DNA of 64,000 nt from Natrinema ejinorense (lineage in GTDB: Archaea; Halobacteriota; Halobacteria; Halobacteriales; Natrialbaceae). The notes below the pieces were generated by a model. The model was not told the origin of the DNA. It searched no databases and saw nothing but the letters and a program-made list of their open reading frames with translations. This document shows positions 16,973 through 26,698 of this stretch, in pieces (within the stretch, counting starts at the first letter, position 1; every line of letters starts with the position of its first letter). Made by a program: the position numbers and the translations under genes. The DNA lies in NCBI RefSeq assembly GCF_002494345.1, contig NZ_NXNI01000001.1:3410001-3474000 (forward strand), in the 5' to 3' direction.

Positions 16973-18319
16973 CTACAGCGCCTCCTTGTACGCCTCGAGC
17001 GTCCTCTCGACGTCTTCCTCGGTGTGGCCGTAGCTGACGAACTGACATTCGAACTGGTTCTGTGAGAGGAAGACGTCCTGATCCTTCATCTGCCCCCAGA
17101 AGATGCGCCGCCAGCGTTCTGTTTCGGCGTTTTTGACGTCGGCGGCGTTTTTCGGACAGTAGTCGTAGCGCGGACAGGTCGCGTTCTGTCGACAGCCGGC
17201 CTCGCACTGTTCCTCGAGGGAGTCCGGTCCCGGCCCCTCTCGAGTGAAGATCACCTTGAACATGCTGTCGGTGCCGGTGACGGTGTAGCTTGGGGCCTGA
17301 TCGGCGAGGATATCCGTCAGCCCGCACCGGAGTCGCTCGCCGAGTCCGTTGACGTGGTCGTAGACGTCGTTTGCGGCGGCGAACTGTAGGGTCTCGAGGC
17401 CGGCTGCCATCGTGACGGGATGGCCCGAGAAGGTACCCGCCTGGAAGACGTCGCCGGAGGGTGTGAAGTGCTCGACGATTTCGGCGCGACCACCGATCGC
17501 GCCGACGGGGAAGCCACCGCCGATGATCTTTCCGAAGGTCGTCAGATCGGGCGTGATCCCGAACTCGCTCTGGGCGCAGCCCAGTCCCCCGACGCGGAAA
17601 CCGGTGATCACTTCGTCGAAGATCAGCAGGGAACCGTGGTCGTCGGTGATCTCCCGGAGGAATTCGTGGTAGCCGTCTTCGGGGTAGACGATGCCGTAAT
17701 TGCCCAGAATGGGTTCGGTGAGGACGGCCGCGATGTCGTCGCCGTGTTCGTCGAATACCTCGCGAATCGCGTCCTCGTCGTTGAAGGGAACCGGTAGGGT
17801 GTGCTCGGCGAACGACTGCGGGATGCCCGCCGAGGAGGGACGGGGATTCTCGGCGTCGCCTTCGACCAGCGTCGACTCCTGTGCACCGTGGTAGCCACCC
17901 TGCATGACGACGATCTTGTTCCGGCCGGTGTAGCCGCGTGCGAGCCGGACGGCCGAGACCGTCGCCTCGGTACCGGAGTTGACGAACCGGATCTTCTCGA
18001 CGCTGGGAACGTGGCGGACGACGAACTCGGCGAGATCGACTTCGACCGGCGTGGGCGTGCCGTACATCGGCCCTTCGCTGGCTTTCTGCTGGATGCTGGC
18101 CTGCACCGGTTCGGGCAGGTCGTGGCCCAACAACAGCGGACCAAGACCCATCACCCAGTCGATGTAGCGATTCCCGTCCGCGTCGATGACGTGACCGCCC
18201 TCGCCCTTCCGGACGAAGAACGGATAGGGTTCGATCGCCGCGCGGACTGCGGAGTTGACGCCGCCGGGCATCACCGACAGCGCCCGGTCGTACAGCTCCT
18301 GTGAGTTGTCCTCGGTCAT
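16973..18319 (-). CDS. hemL: Glutamate-1-semialdehyde 2,1-aminomutase
   Basis: The protein has 448 residues from the ATG at 18319. [23 protein letters not shown] and the PLP lysine Lys264 in [15 protein letters not shown] are diagnostic. It forms 5-aminolevulinate for the hemB and hemC steps encoded nearby. One oddity is an insertion after about residue 365 holding four spaced cysteines (372, 376, 382, 388; C-x3-C-x5-C-x5-C), which could bind a metal or Fe-S cluster. Confidence 0.94.
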   Translation of the reverse strand: MTEDNSQELYDRALSVMPGGVNSAVRAAIEPYPFFVRKGEGGHVIDADGNRYIDWVMGLGPLLLGHDLPEPVQASIQQKASEGPMYGTPTPVEVDLAEFVVRHVPSVEKIRFVNSGTEATVSAVRLARGYTGRNKIVVMQGGYHGAQESTLVEGDAENPRPSSAGIPQSFAEHTLPVPFNDEDAIREVFDEHGDDIAAVLTEPILGNYGIVYPEDGYHEFLREITDDHGSLLIFDEVITGFRVGGLGCAQSEFGITPDLTTFGKIIGGGFPVGAIGGRAEIVEHFTPSGDVFQAGTFSGHPVTMAAGLETLQFAAANDVYDHVNGLGERLRCGLTDILADQAPSYTVTGTDSMFKVIFTREGPGPDSLEEQCEAGCRQNATCPRYDYCPKNAADVKNAETERWRRIFWGQMKDQDVFLSQNQFECQFVSYGHTEEDVERTLEAYKEAL

Positions 18320-18666
18320 ACCCGCCACTTCGAATTGGGACGGCAAAGTAGTACCGAGGTTCGGCTCCGAACCGCACCGAAGCAGCCGAACGTGTGCGTC
18401 TCGAGTGCGCTCTCGGTTCAGTCAGTTCCGAACACGAGATGCGGAGAACCGCGACGAAACACGTGGAATCCAGCCACAGCGGTATCCGACCGAAACCGCG
18501 GCGGACTGCACTGGGCGTCGGCCGCGAACCAACGGGCCACAGCCGACGCGACGCCCGATTCGGGCGGGCATCGAACTGCGGAGTGTCAGAGGCGGATCGC
18601 GAAACGCGGGTCGCGTGAGTCAGCTCACGCGGCGGTCCGTCGGCGGGTGGACCGCGTGGGCCGAGC
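18320..18666. other. Intergenic region, no gene seen
   Basis: About 350 bases between hemL and amt. I found no convincing open frame, tRNA or strong repeat. It must hold the hemL promoter and the end of the amt transcript. Confidence 0.4.
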
Positions 18667-20367
18667 TTAGACGGCGTCGGGACCGGTTTTGCCGGTGCGG
18701 ATCTGCGTCGCGCCCTCGACGGGCATGACGAAGATCTTGCCGTCGCCGGGTTCGCCGGTTTCGGCACCCTCGCGGATCGCATCGACGACCTCCTGGGCCG
18801 GGATGTCCGCGACGACGCACTCGATTTTGACCTTCTGGTGGAGGTCGACCGTGTACTCCTCGCCGCGCCACTGTCCCTTCTTGGCGGGCTGGGAGCCGCG
18901 ACCGGAGACGTTGGTGACGGTCAGCGACGGCGCGCCGGCTTCGGCCAGCGACTGCTTGATCGCACCGAGGCGGTCGGGACGGACGATCGCGGTGACCATC
19001 TTGATCTCGCCGTCGTTCGGCTCGCCGCCATCGGCGCGGATGATTTCGTCGGTGCTGCCACCGTCGGTGGCGACGTCGGGCTTCCCGAACTCGGGGTAGG
19101 TGTCGACGCCGTGTTCGGAGACGTCGAGGCCGTCGCGTTCGTGTTCCTCGGAGACGCGGGCCTGTCCCACGGCCTTGAACGCGCCGAAGACGATCGCGGT
19201 CGCAACGATCGTCCAGACGGTGATGACGGCGACGCCAGCGAGCTGAGCCGCGAACGCGGTCCCGATGCTATCGACGACGCCCGGCGCTGCCACGAACGGG
19301 AACAGGAGCGTTCCGATGATGCCCGCGGACCCGTGGACGGGGAAGACCGCACAGACGTCGTCGATCTTCAGGTAGTCCTCGACGAATTCGAAGACGATCG
19401 GCAGCTGTGCGCCGGCGATGCCGCCGACGACGAACGCGCCCCACCATGCAGTGGTATCGGGGATCGCGGTGATGCCGACCAGACCGGCGAGCAGACCGTT
19501 CGCGACGTAGAGGGTATCGACCTTGCCGGTTTTGAGCCACGCGACGAGGCCGGCTCCGATCGCACCACACGCCATCGCGAGCGTCGTAGTCAGGGCGACG
19601 CGACCGACGGTCGCGAAGGAAGCGAGCGCGAGTTCACCGGACTCGGTGACCTCGAAGACGGTCGCTGCGGTCCCGACGTTGAAGCCGTACCAGCCGAACG
19701 CGAGGATGAGCGTTCCGAGCACGGCGAAGGTCAGCGAGTGGCCGGGAATGACGTTCGCACTGCCGTCGTCGTTGTACCGGTCCATGCGCGGGCCGAGCAC
19801 CCAGGCAGCGGTGAGACCGGCGATACCGCCCATTCCGTGGACGATCATCCCGCCGGCGAAGTCGTGGAACCCGACTCCGATAACGTCACCGAGCATGCCA
19901 TCTGCAGTGAGCGGCCCTGCCGTGCCCCACCCCATCCCGGCGACGACCGGGTAGATGACCGCGGCCAGCACGAAGGTGTAGCCGACGTACGCGCGAAGTT
20001 TCGCACGGCCGGCGACGGCTCCCGACACGATGGTTGCCGCAGTCATCGCGAAGACGGCACCGAACAGCCAGCCGACCCATTCGTTCGGGCTTTCGGCGGC
20101 CAACGTCAGCGAGAATCCATCACCGCCGACGACGCTGGAGATCGCCGCACCGATCAGGAAGAACACGGCGACCCCGACGCTCCAGGTCAACAGGTTCTTC
20201 GTCAGCTGGTTGGCGACGTTCTTCGAGCGCACCTGCCCCGCCTCGAGCATGGCGAAGCCGGCGTGCATGAAGAAGATCAGGAAGGTCGCGACCAGCACCC
20301 ACAGGAGATTGACCCCGTCGGCGATGACCTGTGGATCCACTTCGGTCTGCAAGAGCGTCGGCTCCAT
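18667..20367 (-). CDS. amt: Ammonium channel Amt fused to a P-II (GlnK) domain
   Basis: The protein has 566 residues. Residues 1-400 are a full Amt/Rh channel with eleven helices; the pore histidines are His168 (GFHDFAGG) and His345 (VFPVHGSAG). A charged linker (401-455) leads to a complete P-II domain (456-566) with [18 protein letters not shown], a T-loop GRGSQP...RGEEYTVD (Tyr505) and [11 protein letters not shown] proteins normally bind ATP, ADP and 2-oxoglutarate and plug Amt as separate subunits; here plug and channel are one chain. Its ATG overlaps the stop of a 26-residue leader ORF. Confidence 0.9.
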   Translation of the reverse strand: MEPTLLQTEVDPQVIADGVNLLWVLVATFLIFFMHAGFAMLEAGQVRSKNVANQLTKNLLTWSVGVAVFFLIGAAISSVVGGDGFSLTLAAESPNEWVGWLFGAVFAMTAATIVSGAVAGRAKLRAYVGYTFVLAAVIYPVVAGMGWGTAGPLTADGMLGDVIGVGFHDFAGGMIVHGMGGIAGLTAAWVLGPRMDRYNDDGSANVIPGHSLTFAVLGTLILAFGWYGFNVGTAATVFEVTESGELALASFATVGRVALTTTLAMACGAIGAGLVAWLKTGKVDTLYVANGLLAGLVGITAIPDTTAWWGAFVVGGIAGAQLPIVFEFVEDYLKIDDVCAVFPVHGSAGIIGTLLFPFVAAPGVVDSIGTAFAAQLAGVAVITVWTIVATAIVFGAFKAVGQARVSEEHERDGLDVSEHGVDTYPEFGKPDVATDGGSTDEIIRADGGEPNDGEIKMVTAIVRPDRLGAIKQSLAEAGAPSLTVTNVSGRGSQPAKKGQWRGEEYTVDLHQKVKIECVVADIPAQEVVDAIREGAETGEPGDGKIFVMPVEGATQIRTGKTGPDAV

Positions 20368-20447
20368 CAGACGCCCACCCCTCTCTCCCGGTCACTACCA
20401 CACCCATCTGCCATACGATCGTCCTCTTTTAGTGCAATCTCGTTCAT
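20367..20447 (-). CDS. 26-residue leader ORF coupled to amt
   Basis: The ATG at 20447 is preceded by a textbook Shine-Dalgarno (aggagg, 20453-20458), rare in this mostly leaderless genome. It opens a 26-codon frame beginning [16 protein letters not shown]. Its TGA overlaps the amt ATG (TGATG), so ribosomes finishing it can restart on amt. It may regulate amt translation or simply load ribosomes. I know of no homologue. Confidence 0.6.
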   Translation of the reverse strand: MNEIALKEDDRMADGCGSDRERGVGV

Positions 20448-20503
20448 GATCGTCCTCCTAATCACGTTCGAGTCGATTGTCCTTGTTCCATTTAAGGATT
20501 AGC

Positions 20504-20524
20504 GTTGACAAACGAGTAAAATAT
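20504..20524. repeat. Inverted repeat arm proximal to amt
   Basis: The 21-base arm gttgacaaacgagtaaaata(t) is repeated inverted at 20613-20633 with one mismatch and 88 bases between. It lies just upstream of a TATA-like cttaaatg on the minus strand (about 20488-20495) and so could be an operator for amt. Confidence 0.7.
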
Positions 20525-20612
20525 TGGCTGTAATAGGTCGATCCGTTCAATGCTAAAGCAGGTTTAATGTGTATAAGGGTGTTGGAAATCACGTCTTTTT
20601 CGAGCGACGGTT

Positions 20613-20633
20613 ATATTTTACCCGTTTGTCAAC
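20613..20633. repeat. Inverted repeat arm distal to amt
   Basis: This is the partner of the arm at 20504-20524, matching at 20 of 21 positions. Paired distant operators of this kind can allow looping. The rest of the gap to hemB (to 20858) shows no convincing gene. Confidence 0.7.
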
Positions 20634-20858
20634 CAGGGCCGGGTGGCGAACGGCTCGGAATCGAGCAGTTTCCCCTCGAATCGTCGTCTGAACGGGCCGT
20701 CTCGGCGCGGCTACGCTCGCGCGCGGCAGATATTGCCACCCCGTCACGCGGGCCGGGAACGATATTGACGTTCGTCTAATCGACCGTTCCCAGCAGCAGA
20801 AAGTGGTCGGTTTCGCTTCGGTGGTTCTATGAGGGCCTCGGCAGCGGTCGACGCCGTC

Positions 20859-21872
20859 TTACAGCCGCTGTGCAACGTCTTCGGCGAAGTACGTCACGAT
20901 GAGATCCGCACCTGCCCGCTTGATCGACAGCAGCGACTCGAGGGCGACGTCGGCTAACTCCAGCCACCCTTTCTCGGCGGCGGCGTGGAGCATCGCGTAC
21001 TCGCCGGAGACGTTGTAGGCGGCGACGGGATGATCGAACTTCCGGCGGACGTTGGTGATGATGTCGAGATACGCCAAAGCGGGTTTGACCATCATGACGT
21101 CCGCGCCCTGTTCGGCGTCCAGTCGAACCTCCCGCATGGCTTCCCGCGAGTTCGCGGGATCCATCTGGTAGTGTCGGCGGTTGCCGAAGGACGGCGCGCC
21201 GTCGGCGGCGTCGCGGAAGGGGCCGTAGAACGCGCTCTCGTATTTGGCCGCGTAGCTCATGATCGGCACGTGTTCGAAGCCCGCGTCGTCCAGCGCCGAC
21301 CGGATGACCCCGACCATGCCGTCCATCATCCCGCTCGGTGCGACCATGTCCGCGCCCGCACGGGCGTGCGAGACACCGATCTTCTCGAGTGCCGCGAGCG
21401 TCGCGTCGTTGTCGACGGTCGTCGTCGGTTCACAGGCTGGCCCGTCCGCAGCGATCCTGCCCTCGCCGCGCAGTTCTTCCTCGAGCGGGCCGCAGTGGCC
21501 GTGGTCGGTGTACTCACAGAGGCAGACGTCGGTGATGACGTAGGCGTCGGTCTCGGCGCTGATCCGGCGGAGCGCCTCCTGAACGACGCCGTCCTCGGCC
21601 CAGGCGCGGGTGCCTTCGGAGTCTTTCGATTCCGGAATTCCGAAGAGCATGACCGCCTCGACGCCCGTCTCGAGGATCTCCTCGACGCGGGCGACCGCTT
21701 CGTCGATCGGCACTCGATCGTGACCGGGCATCGACTCGATGGGCATGCGCTCGTCGGTCGTGGCGTCGACGAACACCGGTGCGATGAGATCGGCTGGCTC
21801 GAGGCTCGTCTCGCTGACGAGGCCGCGAACCCGGTCCTGACGAAGTCGTCGGGGGCGGTGGGTGAGATCCAT
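20859..21872 (-). CDS. hemB: Delta-aminolevulinic acid dehydratase (porphobilinogen synthase)
   Basis: The protein has 337 residues. The metal cysteines lie in DVCLCEYTDHGHCGPL near residue 120. The two Schiff-base lysines are in SYAAKYESAFYGPF (near 205) and MMVKPALAYLDII (near 260). It joins two aminolevulinates into porphobilinogen, the step between hemL and hemC. The gene follows the aldehyde dehydrogenase on the same strand with 63 bases between. Confidence 0.95.
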   Translation of the reverse strand: MDLTHRPRRLRQDRVRGLVSETSLEPADLIAPVFVDATTDERMPIESMPGHDRVPIDEAVARVEEILETGVEAVMLFGIPESKDSEGTRAWAEDGVVQEALRRISAETDAYVITDVCLCEYTDHGHCGPLEEELRGEGRIAADGPACEPTTTVDNDATLAALEKIGVSHARAGADMVAPSGMMDGMVGVIRSALDDAGFEHVPIMSYAAKYESAFYGPFRDAADGAPSFGNRRHYQMDPANSREAMREVRLDAEQGADVMMVKPALAYLDIITNVRRKFDHPVAAYNVSGEYAMLHAAAEKGWLELADVALESLLSIKRAGADLIVTYFAEDVAQRL

Positions 21873-21935
21873 ATCGGTGCATTCGCCGGGAGTCGCAAAA
21901 GCACCTCGCTCGTGGAATCGTCGGTTCCGGGGTCG

Positions 21936-23543
21936 CTATCGAAACCAGCGCTTGACGTCCGAGACCGTTGGTAGCCGCCGCTGGAGCCGCGTCAGCGCGA
22001 ACATCCCGCGGGCGTACCACGACGTCGGTACGCCCGGCGGGGCGTCGAGCGGGCCGATTCGGGAGGTCGCGACCGTCCGGGACTCGAGGTACCGCTCGAT
22101 ACCCTCCGGACCGTGTCGGCGGCCGAGTCCGGAGTCGCCGAACCCGCCCATCGGTGCATCGACGGCCGCCCAGCCGGAGATGTACGCGTCGTTGACGCAG
22201 ACGGTCCCACAGTCGATTTCGCGCGCGACGGCGACGCCGCGCTCCCGGTTGCCCGTCCAGACGCTCGCGTTCAGGCCGTACTCGGAGTCGTTCGCCCGCT
22301 CGATCGCCGTCCCGACGTCGGGAACCGATTCCACGGCGACGACCGGACCGAACGTCTCCTCGCAGGCGGCTGTCGCATCCGGGTCGAGATCCGTCAGGAT
22401 CGTCGGCTCGTAATAGAACGGTCCGACGTCCGGCCGGTGAGTACCGCCCGTCTGCACCGACGCGCCCCGCTCGCGAGCGTCCTCGACGTGGGTCTCGACG
22501 CGCTCGAGTTGATCGCCGTCGATCAGCGACCCGACGTCGGCCTCGAAGTCGAAGTCGGTGCCCAGCGAAAGCCGCTCCGTCGCCGCGACGAACGCGTCGA
22601 GGAACTCGTCGCGTATCGACTCGGCGACGTAGATTCGCTCGGCGGCGAGACACAGCTGGCCGGCGTTCGTGAAACAGGCCTGGACGGCACCGCGGGCGGC
22701 CGTCTCGACGTCGGCGTCGTCGAGGACCAGTAGGGGGTTCTTCCCGCCGAGCTCGAGCGAGCAATCGATCAGATTTCGACCAGCCTGTTCGGCGACGAGG
22801 CGGCCCGTCTCGGTGCTCCCGGTAAACGAGACGTAGTCGACCCGATCGATCAGCGCCGGGCCGACGATCGGCCCCTGACCGGTGACGACCTCGACGCAGC
22901 CGTCGGGAAGGCCGGCGCGCTCGAGCAGTTCCGCGAGCGCGAGTGCGGTGTAGGGCGTCTTGTCGTCGGGTTTGAGGACGGCGGCGTTGCCGGCGACCAG
23001 CGCCGGGAGGAGGTCGGTCACCGAGAGCGTGAGCGGGTAGTTCCACGGCGAGATCGCGCCCACGACACCGACGGGCTCGTACGTCACGCGGGCGGTCGTC
23101 GCCAGCGGGAACACGCCGCGTCGCCGCTCCTCGGCGAGCGCCACAGCGCCGTGTTCGGCGTAGTACGAACTCGTCGCCGCGACGTCGACGACTTCCTCGA
23201 CGGCGTGGCGACGGGACTTCCCCGTCTCGAGTTGCAGGAGGTCGAGCAGTTCCTCGCGGTGTGCGAGCACGAGGTCGCCGAACCGCTCGAGGATGTCGCC
23301 GCGCTCGTCGACCGGCGTGTCGGCCCACGACGACTGAACCGTTCGGGCACGGTCGATGGCCCGCTCCACGTCGGCTTCGGTGCAGTCGGGAATCGATCCG
23401 ATCCTGGTATCAGTCGCTGGCGCTCGAACGTCGATCGTGTCGGTGCCGTCGGTCTCGACGCGGTCGGCAAGCGTCTCGAGGCGTCCGGCGGAGAGATTCG
23501 TCCCGGCGAACGCCCTCGGTCGCGACTCCGTCTCGGATGTCAT
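21936..23543 (-). CDS. NAD(P)-dependent aldehyde dehydrogenase, succinate-semialdehyde type
   Basis: The protein has 535 residues. It has the ALDH oxyanion Asn (SPWNYPLTL, 165-173), the catalytic base Glu264 in LELGGKNP, the nucleophile Cys298 in TNAGQLC, and a late EETFGPVV. Overall it most resembles succinic semialdehyde dehydrogenases, but specificity cannot be read with confidence. The C-terminal 40 residues are basic and extend past the usual end of the fold. An IS element lies upstream of it, beyond about 260 bases. Confidence 0.85.
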   Translation of the reverse strand: MTSETESRPRAFAGTNLSAGRLETLADRVETDGTDTIDVRAPATDTRIGSIPDCTEADVERAIDRARTVQSSWADTPVDERGDILERFGDLVLAHREELLDLLQLETGKSRRHAVEEVVDVAATSSYYAEHGAVALAEERRRGVFPLATTARVTYEPVGVVGAISPWNYPLTLSVTDLLPALVAGNAAVLKPDDKTPYTALALAELLERAGLPDGCVEVVTGQGPIVGPALIDRVDYVSFTGSTETGRLVAEQAGRNLIDCSLELGGKNPLLVLDDADVETAARGAVQACFTNAGQLCLAAERIYVAESIRDEFLDAFVAATERLSLGTDFDFEADVGSLIDGDQLERVETHVEDARERGASVQTGGTHRPDVGPFYYEPTILTDLDPDATAACEETFGPVVAVESVPDVGTAIERANDSEYGLNASVWTGNRERGVAVAREIDCGTVCVNDAYISGWAAVDAPMGGFGDSGLGRRHGPEGIERYLESRTVATSRIGPLDAPPGVPTSWYARGMFALTRLQRRLPTVSDVKRWFR

Positions 23544-23800
23544 TCTGTCACATCTGTCTTGGCCCGCCCTGATACAGCTTTGCGTCGCGGAGGGCCGTCC
23601 GTCGGTCGCTCTCCGCCGACCGATTCGCTTTCAGTGGTCGTCCCGCCCGTGAGCGCTCGTCTTCGCCGCGCCGGCGGTAACTGTGTGTTCACGCCGATCC
23701 ACTGACCCGCGAACTGCTCGGTGACCGGCTCGCGGAACGCGACGGGGATCGAACGACGGGCGAGTCGTTCACGGCCGTCCCGAGCCCGGGGGTTCCCGCG

Positions 23801-23808
23801 GTGCAGTG
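23801..23808. repeat. Target site duplication, left copy
   Basis: GTGCAGTG directly precedes the left end of the IS element and recurs directly after its right end. Eight bases is the usual target duplication of the IS6 family. Confidence 0.8.
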
Positions 23809-24881
<1,073 letters not shown>

Positions 24882-24898
24882 AAGGGAGGCGCGCGGTC

Positions 24899-25063
24899 CT
24901 ATTCGGCGCGATCCACGTCGACTTTCTCCTTCAGGCTCTCGAGGCCGTCGGCTTCGGCGAGCTCCTGGAGGCGCTCGCGGAAGTGCTCCTCGCAGAGGCC
25001 AACTTTGAGCCCGTCGGACTCCGCCGCGAAGGCGGCCTCGCGGTCACAATAGTGGCAGTTCAT
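24899..25063 (-). CDS. Small zinc-finger-like protein (DUF6757-like)
   Basis: This 54-residue gene begins MNCHYCDREAAFAAE and continues with GLCEEHFRERL. The CxxC and C-x2-H pairs form a likely zinc site of the treble-clef kind, followed by an acidic helix. It matches my memory of the haloarchaeal family DUF6757, of unknown function. It converges with the ferredoxin gene, 17 bases away. Confidence 0.75.
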   Translation of the reverse strand: MNCHYCDREAAFAAESDGLKVGLCEEHFRERLQELAEADGLESLKEKVDVDRAE

Positions 25064-25209
25064 ACCCCTCCGTTGGGACCACGATGCATTGAACCCTCCG
25101 CTAGCGGCCAGGATTCAGATCACACAGCTATCATTTCGTGGGTCAGCTGGTCGCCGGAAGAGCTCCATCGAACGACCGTGGTCGGGGGGATGCCGCCGCT
25201 CAGCACCCG

Positions 25210-26016
25210 CTAGGCCAACTCGAGGCGTTCGTAGTCCCTCCGGGAGAGCCCTTCGATCCCGAGCTGGTCCTCGTGAGCGTCGCTGCCGCCGGTCGCGAGC
25301 AGGCCGTGGCGTTCGATCGCGCGTTCGACGGGGGCCCGGTCGACGTCGCGTTCGTAGGGGTACTGGAGTTCCACCGCGTCGAGTTCGGCCGCCGCCGCGA
25401 GCGCGCGTTCGGGATCGGGATAGCGGAGCGGATGGGCCAGGGAGACGAGCCGACACGACTCGGCGAGGGCCGCCCGTCCGCGCTCGAACGACGGCACCTC
25501 CCGTGGCACGTAACACGGGCAGCCGGAGCCGATGAGGTGGTCGAAAGCGCCCTGATAGTCGTACTCAGCTTCGGGGTGCGCGTCGATCGCTCGCGCGATG
25601 TGAGGGCGCCCGAACCCGGTGTCGATCGACACGTCGAGATCGATCCCGAGCCGCGATTCGACGCAGTCGACGATCGCCCGGCCGCGCTCGATGCGGTTCG
25701 CCTGAATCCCCTCGAGAATCGACTCGAGCTCCGCGCTCGGCTCGACTCCGTAGCCCAACAGATCGATCCGCTGGCTGCCGTCGGCTCCCCGCCCACCACT
25801 CGCCTCGTCGCTGTCGATCTCGACGCGGAGTTCGAGCCCGTGGATGATGGTCAGTCCCTCGCGCTCGACGACCGGACCGTCGAAGGGCTGTAGCCGGTCG
25901 TGATCCGTCACTGCGACGACCGCGACGCCGTCGCGACGTGCGGCCTCGGGCACCGCCTCGAGTTCGAGGCTCCCGTCCGACCGCGTCGTATGGACGTGCA
26001 AGTCCGCATAAGGCAT
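25210..26016 (-). CDS. PHP-domain phosphoesterase (YciV/TrpH type)
   Basis: The protein has 268 residues. The PHP metal ligands appear in order: YADLHVHTTRSDGS (3-16), AVTDHDRLQ (about 35), HGLELRVEID (about 60), SLAHPLRYP (about 195) and TGGSDAHED (about 240). This set matches nucleoside 3',5'-bisphosphate or 5'-3' oligonucleotide phosphatases such as YciV. The insert between motifs is larger than in the PHP protein at 4.1 kb, so they are not recent duplicates. A ctttagg box about 27 bases upstream fits a leaderless start. Confidence 0.82.
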   Translation of the reverse strand: MPYADLHVHTTRSDGSLELEAVPEAARRDGVAVVAVTDHDRLQPFDGPVVEREGLTIIHGLELRVEIDSDEASGGRGADGSQRIDLLGYGVEPSAELESILEGIQANRIERGRAIVDCVESRLGIDLDVSIDTGFGRPHIARAIDAHPEAEYDYQGAFDHLIGSGCPCYVPREVPSFERGRAALAESCRLVSLAHPLRYPDPERALAAAAELDAVELQYPYERDVDRAPVERAIERHGLLATGGSDAHEDQLGIEGLSRRDYERLELA

Positions 26017-26166
26017 ACGATACCCGAACCGTCCCGCTCCTAAAGGCGTTTCTCCGTCCGCGTTTCGGCGTCTCTAGGGTTATATTAGGTGTACTAGGTA
26101 TCCAGTGCTACTAGGAAACATAGATGGACAATGTTTATAATTATCGTTCACGGAGGACCAGGTGTA

Positions 26167-26454
26167 ATGCTGCTCAACGGCACCGGCGACGTCATCGACG
26201 ACTACGAGTACCCCGCCACGACCGAGGAACTGATCGACGATCACGGGGACCGTACCCTCGAACTCCCCAACGGGTCCGAGACGGTCGGCGATGTACTCGC
26301 CCGCCTCGAGTCCGAAACCTTCGAAACCGCAGAAGACGCCCGCTTTGCCGTCTACTCCGCCGTCAGCGACAAGGCCGTCGGCCGCGTCGGCTACAGCGAC
26401 CGCGACCCGACCCCGGTCGGCAGTCCCTACTCGCCCGACGCGGTTTCCTTCTAA
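26167..26454 (+). CDS. DUF5789-like haloarchaeal protein
   Basis: The protein has 95 residues, is acidic, and begins MLLNGTGDVIDDYEYPATTE. It has no cysteines, membrane helix or catalytic signature. It matches the haloarchaeal DUF5789 family, thought to be small structural or regulatory proteins. A TATA box (tttataa, 26134-26140) lies about 30 bases before this ATG, which rejects the upstream ATG at 26131. Confidence 0.75.
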   Translation: MLLNGTGDVIDDYEYPATTEELIDDHGDRTLELPNGSETVGDVLARLESETFETAEDARFAVYSAVSDKAVGRVGYSDRDPTPVGSPYSPDAVSF

Positions 26455-26466
26455 CAAACTTTTTTA
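26455..26466 (+). terminator. T-run terminator after the DUF5789-like gene
   Basis: A run of six T (26460-26465) follows the stop codon directly. Oligo-T is the usual archaeal termination signal. Confidence 0.5.
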
Positions 26467-26698
26467 GCGGGGTCCTCCCTCGCTACGTCTTCGCGCGGCG
26501 AAGCCGCACCCGTGGTTCGAAAGGCGCTTCGCGCCTTTCGTCATCAAGCGACCTCGAGCAGTCGGCGCGAAGCGCCGACGACCTCGCGAATTCTGGCGGG
26601 ATATCCATCCCGCTGACCTCGCGGGAGCTTCGCTCCCGCTTAGCTTCGATTCGCTCAGTCACGAGAGAGTTTTGCTCTCTCGAACGACAGAGCAAAAT
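26467..26698. repeat. Hairpin mosaic element 2
   Basis: At least six perfect short hairpins are packed in this gap: 26495-26507, 26518-26540 (10-bp stem, TTC loop), 26561-26579 (8 bp, GAA loop), 26596-26613, 26621-26639 (8 bp, TTC loop) and 26662-26682 (8 bp). The stems differ in sequence, but the loops are mostly TTC or GAA. No coding frame is convincing. The cluster lies between convergent genes. Confidence 0.7.

Noticed and set aside
20567-20779. A 70-codon plus-strand frame in the gap between amt and hemB
   Set aside because: It overlaps one inverted-repeat arm, has mixed composition and no recognisable motif or promoter.
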